From: VGPI01 sp964482845
GTDB lineage: Bacteria; Cloacimonadota; Cloacimonadia; Cloacimonadales; Cloacimonadaceae
DNA: 19,295 bases
Assembly: GCA_964482845.1 (NCBI GenBank)
Contig: CAYZZE010000036.1
Coordinates: forward strand, 1 to 19,295
Direction: 5' to 3'
Both the position numbers and the translations under genes were made by a program. The notes under the pieces were generated by a model, which made no database searches, had not been told where the DNA came from, and worked only from the letters and a program-made list of their open reading frames with translations. Each line of letters begins with the position of its first letter. Position 1 is the stretch's first letter. Below, piece after piece: positions 15,387 through 19,295 of the stretch.

Positions 15387-17626
15387 GTAAATATTTTGTC
15401 CGCTTGCTGATCACTTTGGTCATAGTTTATCTGGGTTCAATTGTTATCTTTACTACCGTCACGTACCGCAACAACAAACATAACCTGATGAAAGAGATCC
15501 ATACCTACCTGGAACAAGGCGCCAAAATTGTAACCTATCTGATGCCGGAAGGATACTTTGATCGTGCGCTTGACAAGGACTCCATCCCGGAGGATGAATA
15601 CCAGCGGCATATCACAAGGTTTACCAAGGCCTGTCAAAGTTATGGCTACAAATATCTGTATGCTCTCAGGAATGAGGGCGGGAACTTTTATTTCATTGCC
15701 AGCTCGATAACTCCGGAGCAACTGGAAAAAGGTGAGTATGAGCCGTATTGGATGAAGTATGAACAGGTGCCTGCGGCTTTGGTGGAGGCGTTTACCACCC
15801 GATCGCAGCAATTTGCTTCCTACACGGACGAATGGGGTTCTTTTTATACTTGTTTCCTGCCCCAGGAAACCGATTCCGGAGTTTTTTATATCACCGGCGC
15901 TGATATCGAACAGGAGAGTTTTCACGCCATGCTCCGGAAAAATACTCTCCAATCATATTCACATCTGCTCGCGCTATCCTTGTTGCTACTCCCCATCTTT
16001 TTCATCAATTTCAAGATCCGCAAAGTCTCGGAAAGAAGTTTAAAATTCAATGCGGAGATGTTATCGAGTGCTCCGCTCAAGTGTGTAGTTACCGATGACA
16101 AAGGGAATATCACTTTTGCCAATGAGGCGTTGCTCAGGGAACAGGGCATGGACGAATCATCGCTGATAGGAATGAACATCCACCACAAAGACCTGCGCTT
16201 GCATCCCCTGTTTGAAAGAATATCCTATTGCATCGACAAACAAAGCAAATGGGAGGGTGACTTTCTGATTACGGATGAGAACATGGGTGAAACATGGCAA
16301 TATGCCGTGATCAATTCCGCCCGGATCAGATCATCCGCCAAGCCGGTCTACTACGCCTTCAGCCAGGATATTACCACGCTTCGCCTTCGCACGGAGCAAC
16401 TCAATCATAATAATATCATCCTGAAGTATTTGACCCATTCCATGCACATGCTCTTGTCCAATCCAGATCCCTATAAGGTCTTGCAGAATGTGATCAGCGA
16501 TATGGGCTCCTGCCTCACGCTAGAAACGCTTGTGATCGTAAGCAAAACAGACGTGCACTATAAGCAAATCGCTTCCTGGCACAGGGAACGTCTGAGCACG
16601 GGAGTAGCCCAAAGAGATATCCCCGCTGACGTAATGCCTCTTCTGATGGATTGGGAGAATTCATTGATCTCGGGACATCGTATCCACGGCAATACTGCCC
16701 AGTTTCCCCCAGAGTTTCTCAATATGTGTGCGATCCACAATGACTTGCCGGTCGCTGTCTATCCCATCAAAGACGATTCGAGGTACTGGGGTTTTGTCGT
16801 GGCGATAAAGACCGATAAGGATGCCGGTGTATCCGAGCATGTTGCTGAAAATACGCTGGTCACTCTTTCCGATAGCATCGCCATGGCTTTTCGGAGATAT
16901 GTAATGGAAGACGACCTGCGTAGATCGACGGAGGCAAAATCCTCTTTTCTCAGTTCCATCAGTCATGAGATCAGGACGCCATTGAATGGCATCCTCGGAA
17001 TGATCAGTTTGATGAATTCCACTCCGCTGACGGAAGATCAGCAAGATTATCTCCATGCCATCAGCACCTCCGGCAAGCAATTGCAGAGTTTGATCAGCGA
17101 CGTGCTCGACATCTCCCGCATTGAAGCCGGCAAATTCAATCTCCACCGCACTCCGGTAAACATGCGCAGCGTCGTGTTCGTCGTTCATAACATCGTGCAG
17201 TTCCAACTCAATGAAAGGGGGGTGGATCTAAGAACTCATTTCGTGGAGCGTCTGCCGGATATCATCATCACCGACGAACTGCGTATCAAACAGATTCTGC
17301 TCAACCTGGTCAATAACGCCATCAAGTTTACTCCCCAGGGAAGCATTGAGGTCACAATTGACATGCCGGAGCCCGGCTTACTTGAGATCAAGGTGGGGGA
17401 TACGGGTATCGGTATGACCCCGGAGCAACAAGCAAGAGTATTCCAACCCTTTTATCAGATTGAGACCAGCGGAGCCAAATCCCAGGGATCGGGATTGGGC
17501 TTGGTCATTACCCAACGGCTGGTGCAATTGATGCAGGGAACGATCGATCTGGCCAGTAGTCCCCGCAAAGGCACTACTTTTACCGTTCAGATACCTGTGA
17601 CCGATGTGGATAGCCGGATCAGATAG
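15383..17626 (+). CDS. Membrane sensor histidine kinase (sensor, PAS, GAF-like, HisKA, HATPase)
   Basis: This 747-residue two-component kinase has membrane helices at about 7-27 and 193-210. They enclose a roughly 165-residue external sensor domain. Then come a PAS domain (about 222-335), a GAF-like domain (about 345-505), a dimerisation domain with the phosphorylated H528 in SSISHEIRTPLNG, and a catalytic ATPase domain. The latter has the N box LLNLVNNAIKFT (N645), G1 box DTGIGM (673-678), F box FQPF and G2 box GSGLGL (702-707). It ends right after the ATPase domain with no receiver or phosphotransfer module. No response regulator is in the window, so it is an orphan here. The signal is unknown. 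The TTG start at 15383 overlaps the previous stop and has AGGGGA five bases upstream. Confidence 0.93.
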   Translation: MSKYFVRLLITLVIVYLGSIVIFTTVTYRNNKHNLMKEIHTYLEQGAKIVTYLMPEGYFDRALDKDSIPEDEYQRHITRFTKACQSYGYKYLYALRNEGGNFYFIASSITPEQLEKGEYEPYWMKYEQVPAALVEAFTTRSQQFASYTDEWGSFYTCFLPQETDSGVFYITGADIEQESFHAMLRKNTLQSYSHLLALSLLLLPIFFINFKIRKVSERSLKFNAEMLSSAPLKCVVTDDKGNITFANEALLREQGMDESSLIGMNIHHKDLRLHPLFERISYCIDKQSKWEGDFLITDENMGETWQYAVINSARIRSSAKPVYYAFSQDITTLRLRTEQLNHNNIILKYLTHSMHMLLSNPDPYKVLQNVISDMGSCLTLETLVIVSKTDVHYKQIASWHRERLSTGVAQRDIPADVMPLLMDWENSLISGHRIHGNTAQFPPEFLNMCAIHNDLPVAVYPIKDDSRYWGFVVAIKTDKDAGVSEHVAENTLVTLSDSIAMAFRRYVMEDDLRRSTEAKSSFLSSISHEIRTPLNGILGMISLMNSTPLTEDQQDYLHAISTSGKQLQSLISDVLDISRIEAGKFNLHRTPVNMRSVVFVVHNIVQFQLNERGVDLRTHFVERLPDIIITDELRIKQILLNLVNNAIKFTPQGSIEVTIDMPEPGLLEIKVGDTGIGMTPEQQARVFQPFYQIETSGAKSQGSGLGLVITQRLVQLMQGTIDLASSPRKGTTFTVQIPVTDVDSRIR

Positions 17627-17648
17627 AGAGACCTCCGGGAATTACTGC

Positions 17649-17678
17649 TTGACAGATAGACGATACGTATAGTATCAT
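17649..17678 (+). promoter_or_regulatory. Sigma70-like promoter for the barrel-like protein gene
   Basis: A perfect TTGACA (17649-17654) is followed after 18 bases by TATCAT (17673-17678), five of six -10 bases. Transcription would start near 17685, leaving a leader of about 22 bases before the ATG at 17707. An inverted repeat GATAC-N5-GTATC (17662-17676) lies over the spacer and -10 region and could be a repressor site. Confidence 0.6.
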
Positions 17679-17706
17679 GTTACATAGAGCAAACGAGGAG
17701 AAAACA

Positions 17707-19050
17707 ATGAAGAAGATGATGATTGTCTTTGGTTTTTTACTCTGCGTTTTATTCTTGGCAGCGCAGGACTTGCCATTTGCCGTTAGGTCACGCACCCGCT
17801 ATGGGACTTCGACAACAGTGGGCAAGGTGACGGTGGATTCCCTTAGATACTATCAAATGCGGATCATCCACGAATTTAAATACAAGAAGTTTGGCGTGGG
17901 TTTTGATCTGGATTTCCTGTTCGATCAGGATTACAACATCCGTAAACGGGACTGGGATCAAATCAAGGATATTCCCACCAAGATCTATTATATGCGCTAT
18001 GCCCAGATCGGCGATCCATATTTCTTTCATCTCGGTGGATTTCCCAACCATACGATCGATAATGGCTTGTTAATGTTGAATTTCTCCAATATGCGCTATT
18101 ATCCCAGCCAAAAGAACTATGGCCTTTTGATCGGGTGCAACCTGGAAAACATTCCGCTCAAGCCCAAGGTGGAGTTCTTTTCCTCCGATCTGGTCAAGAG
18201 TCAGATTATGGCTCTAACCGCCCACGCTACTCCCATGCCGGATTCAACGCTCAAATACATCGATCAGGCGGTTGTGGGCGTATCCTTGGTCACTGATCTC
18301 AATCAAAAAGGTAATCTCCGGCATGTGATGGGCGATTCGCTGTTTTTTGCCACCGATATCGGAAAAAGAGAAGCGCTGACCGCGCTTAGTTTTGATATCG
18401 TCATGCCCATCTCCAAGACCAAAAATGCCACCTACGGCGTTTATACCGAAGCCGCTCACATCTTTGGCAACGGCACCGGATTTATCTTGCCAGGCTGCTA
18501 TGCCAATTTTGACGTGATCAGGTTCAATCTGGAATATCGTCTGAATACCCGCCGCTTTATCCCTGGCTATTTTGACCACTACTATGAACAAGACCGGGCA
18601 AAAGTTCTCTCTGACGCAGACGGTAATACCTACATTGAGACCAAAGAGGATGTTCTGCAACGCCGACCTGCCACTTATGGCTTTCTGGGCAGGGTCCAGG
18701 CTAAGATCGGCAACAAAGTGAATACTATGGTCGCCTGGCAAAATATGTATGGCAAAGAGAACTTCCGGAGCAAATCACTCTGGTTCAGGATCCGTGTTGA
18801 TACCCAATACGGACGGCTGGAAAATTTCGTCTATTCCTACAGCAAGGTCAATGTCGAAAAACTTGCTTTGGGTCAGATCGCCGTTCCCACTGCTCAAATG
18901 GCACTGAGCACCACCTTCAGTTGGAACGAAAAACGACGTTTCTTTCTTATCGCCAAATATTCCGAGAAATACAAGGACAAGGATGGAGAGATAAACTGGT
19001 GGAGAGATACCGAGCGGTCTTTCTCCGCCGGTGTGAAGTATGTGTATTAA
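17707..19050 (+). CDS. Secreted protein, probable outer-membrane beta-barrel, function unknown
   Basis: This 447-residue protein has a clear signal peptide (MKKMMIVFGFLLCVLFLAA, cleavage near residue 19). The mature part has alternating short aromatic-rich strands and polar loops such as FKYKKFGVGFDLDFLFDQDYN and YGRLENFVYSYSKVNVEKL. It ends in SFSAGVKYVY, an alternating strand with a terminal aromatic residue, as recognised by the outer-membrane assembly machinery. These signs suggest a transmembrane barrel, perhaps a porin-like or lineage-specific structural protein. I do not recognise the family. GAGGAG lies six bases before the ATG at 17707. A longer in-frame start at 17677 would place 10 polar residues before the signal peptide and is unlikely. 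The gene has its own promoter and follows the kinase gene after 80 bases. Confidence 0.72.
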   Translation: MKKMMIVFGFLLCVLFLAAQDLPFAVRSRTRYGTSTTVGKVTVDSLRYYQMRIIHEFKYKKFGVGFDLDFLFDQDYNIRKRDWDQIKDIPTKIYYMRYAQIGDPYFFHLGGFPNHTIDNGLLMLNFSNMRYYPSQKNYGLLIGCNLENIPLKPKVEFFSSDLVKSQIMALTAHATPMPDSTLKYIDQAVVGVSLVTDLNQKGNLRHVMGDSLFFATDIGKREALTALSFDIVMPISKTKNATYGVYTEAAHIFGNGTGFILPGCYANFDVIRFNLEYRLNTRRFIPGYFDHYYEQDRAKVLSDADGNTYIETKEDVLQRRPATYGFLGRVQAKIGNKVNTMVAWQNMYGKENFRSKSLWFRIRVDTQYGRLENFVYSYSKVNVEKLALGQIAVPTAQMALSTTFSWNEKRRFFLIAKYSEKYKDKDGEINWWRDTERSFSAGVKYVY

Positions 19051-19221
19051 AAGAATTTCCCGGTGCTCTGACTTAAATTCGGACTGTGTCTCGTCCCTAA
19101 ACTCATGTCTTGCCACCTGTAGATCACAGGGCTTGTTTAGTGGATCCGGATCCTCATCTCCCTGTCCTTTGCCCACTCTAATCTCGTATTCGCTTCGGGT
19201 TTAAACTGGCGCAATCTATCA
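19051..19221. other. Non-coding tail downstream of the barrel-like gene
   Basis: The stretch contains ACAGGG (19126-19131) and CCCTGT (19160-19165), which could pair around the palindrome GGATCCGGATCC (19142-19153). No T run follows, so it is not a standard intrinsic terminator, although it may still end or protect the transcript. No credible gene is visible on either strand. Confidence 0.4.
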
Positions 19222-19295
19222 AAGACCGTTGCACATAAGCGTATCACCGGCTTCAGCCGGTCGTTGCACTGACTTCAGTCGGTCGTTGCACTGAC
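19222..19295 (-). repeat. Tandem hairpin repeat array with conserved tail (right copy, inverted)
   Basis: Read on the minus strand, this is the same element as at 1-106. The tail (19245-19222) ends in GTGCAACGGTCTT, the perfect hairpin unit is at 19246-19261, the variant unit at 19268-19283, and part of a third unit runs to the window edge. The identity with the left copy stops sharply after GGTCTT on both sides, which defines one edge of the element. Confidence 0.9.

Noticed and set aside
15437..15952. 171-codon minus-strand frame opposite the kinase sensor domain
   Set aside because: No recognisable motif, and the opposite strand is firmly coding and coupled to its neighbour.
18775..19176. 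133-codon minus-strand frame across the end of the barrel-like gene
   Set aside because: Antisense to a well supported gene with signal peptide and barrel-like C-terminus, with no motif of its own.

Overview
The window looks like chromosomal DNA of a Gram-negative, probably anaerobic amino-acid-fermenting bacterium. It encodes lysine 2,3-aminomutase and 3,5-diaminohexanoate dehydrogenase (lysine fermentation), an apolipoprotein N-acyltransferase, a lipoprotein and a probable outer-membrane barrel. Base composition is near 50% GC, genes overlap tightly, and GTG and TTG starts are common. A member of Candidatus Cloacimonadota is my best guess, from gene content only; I cannot test it here.

Left half, minus strand, transcribed right to left: a stand-alone isoprenylcysteine-methyltransferase-like membrane protein (7157-7903), then a compact six-gene run in the order kdd, kamA, kamB-like, a cation diffusion facilitator, a membrane-anchored M23 peptidase and a HisC-type aminotransferase (6951 down to 300). 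The first three are a fragment of the lysine fermentation pathway. The usual partners kamD, kamE, kamC, kce and kal are not in the window.

Right half, plus strand: recJ, a lipoprotein, lnt, a MerR-type regulator, glyQ, a degenerate nucleotidyltransferase-like protein, an N-formylglutamate-amidohydrolase family protein and a hybrid-sensor-type histidine kinase without receiver (8385-17626). Gaps are at most about 10 bases, and most junctions are 1-8 base overlaps, so this is probably one long transcription unit. glyQ is not followed by glyS, which is unusual. After an 80-base gap with a good sigma70-like promoter comes a secreted barrel-like protein (17707-19050).

Non-coding structure: both ends of the window lie in the same dispersed hairpin repeat, in opposite orientations (1-106 and 19222-19295). 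The divergent region 7904-8384 carries a nearly perfect 46-base palindrome built of 11-base units with one extra unit in one arm, plus a separate 8-base inverted repeat that may bracket a promoter. I found no tRNA, rRNA, CRISPR array, transposase or convincing intrinsic terminator. I did not find a clearly new multi-gene system. The best leads are the repeat family, the slipped palindrome, the orphan glyQ with its coupled downstream chain, and the lysine gene fragment joined to metal transport and cell-wall genes.
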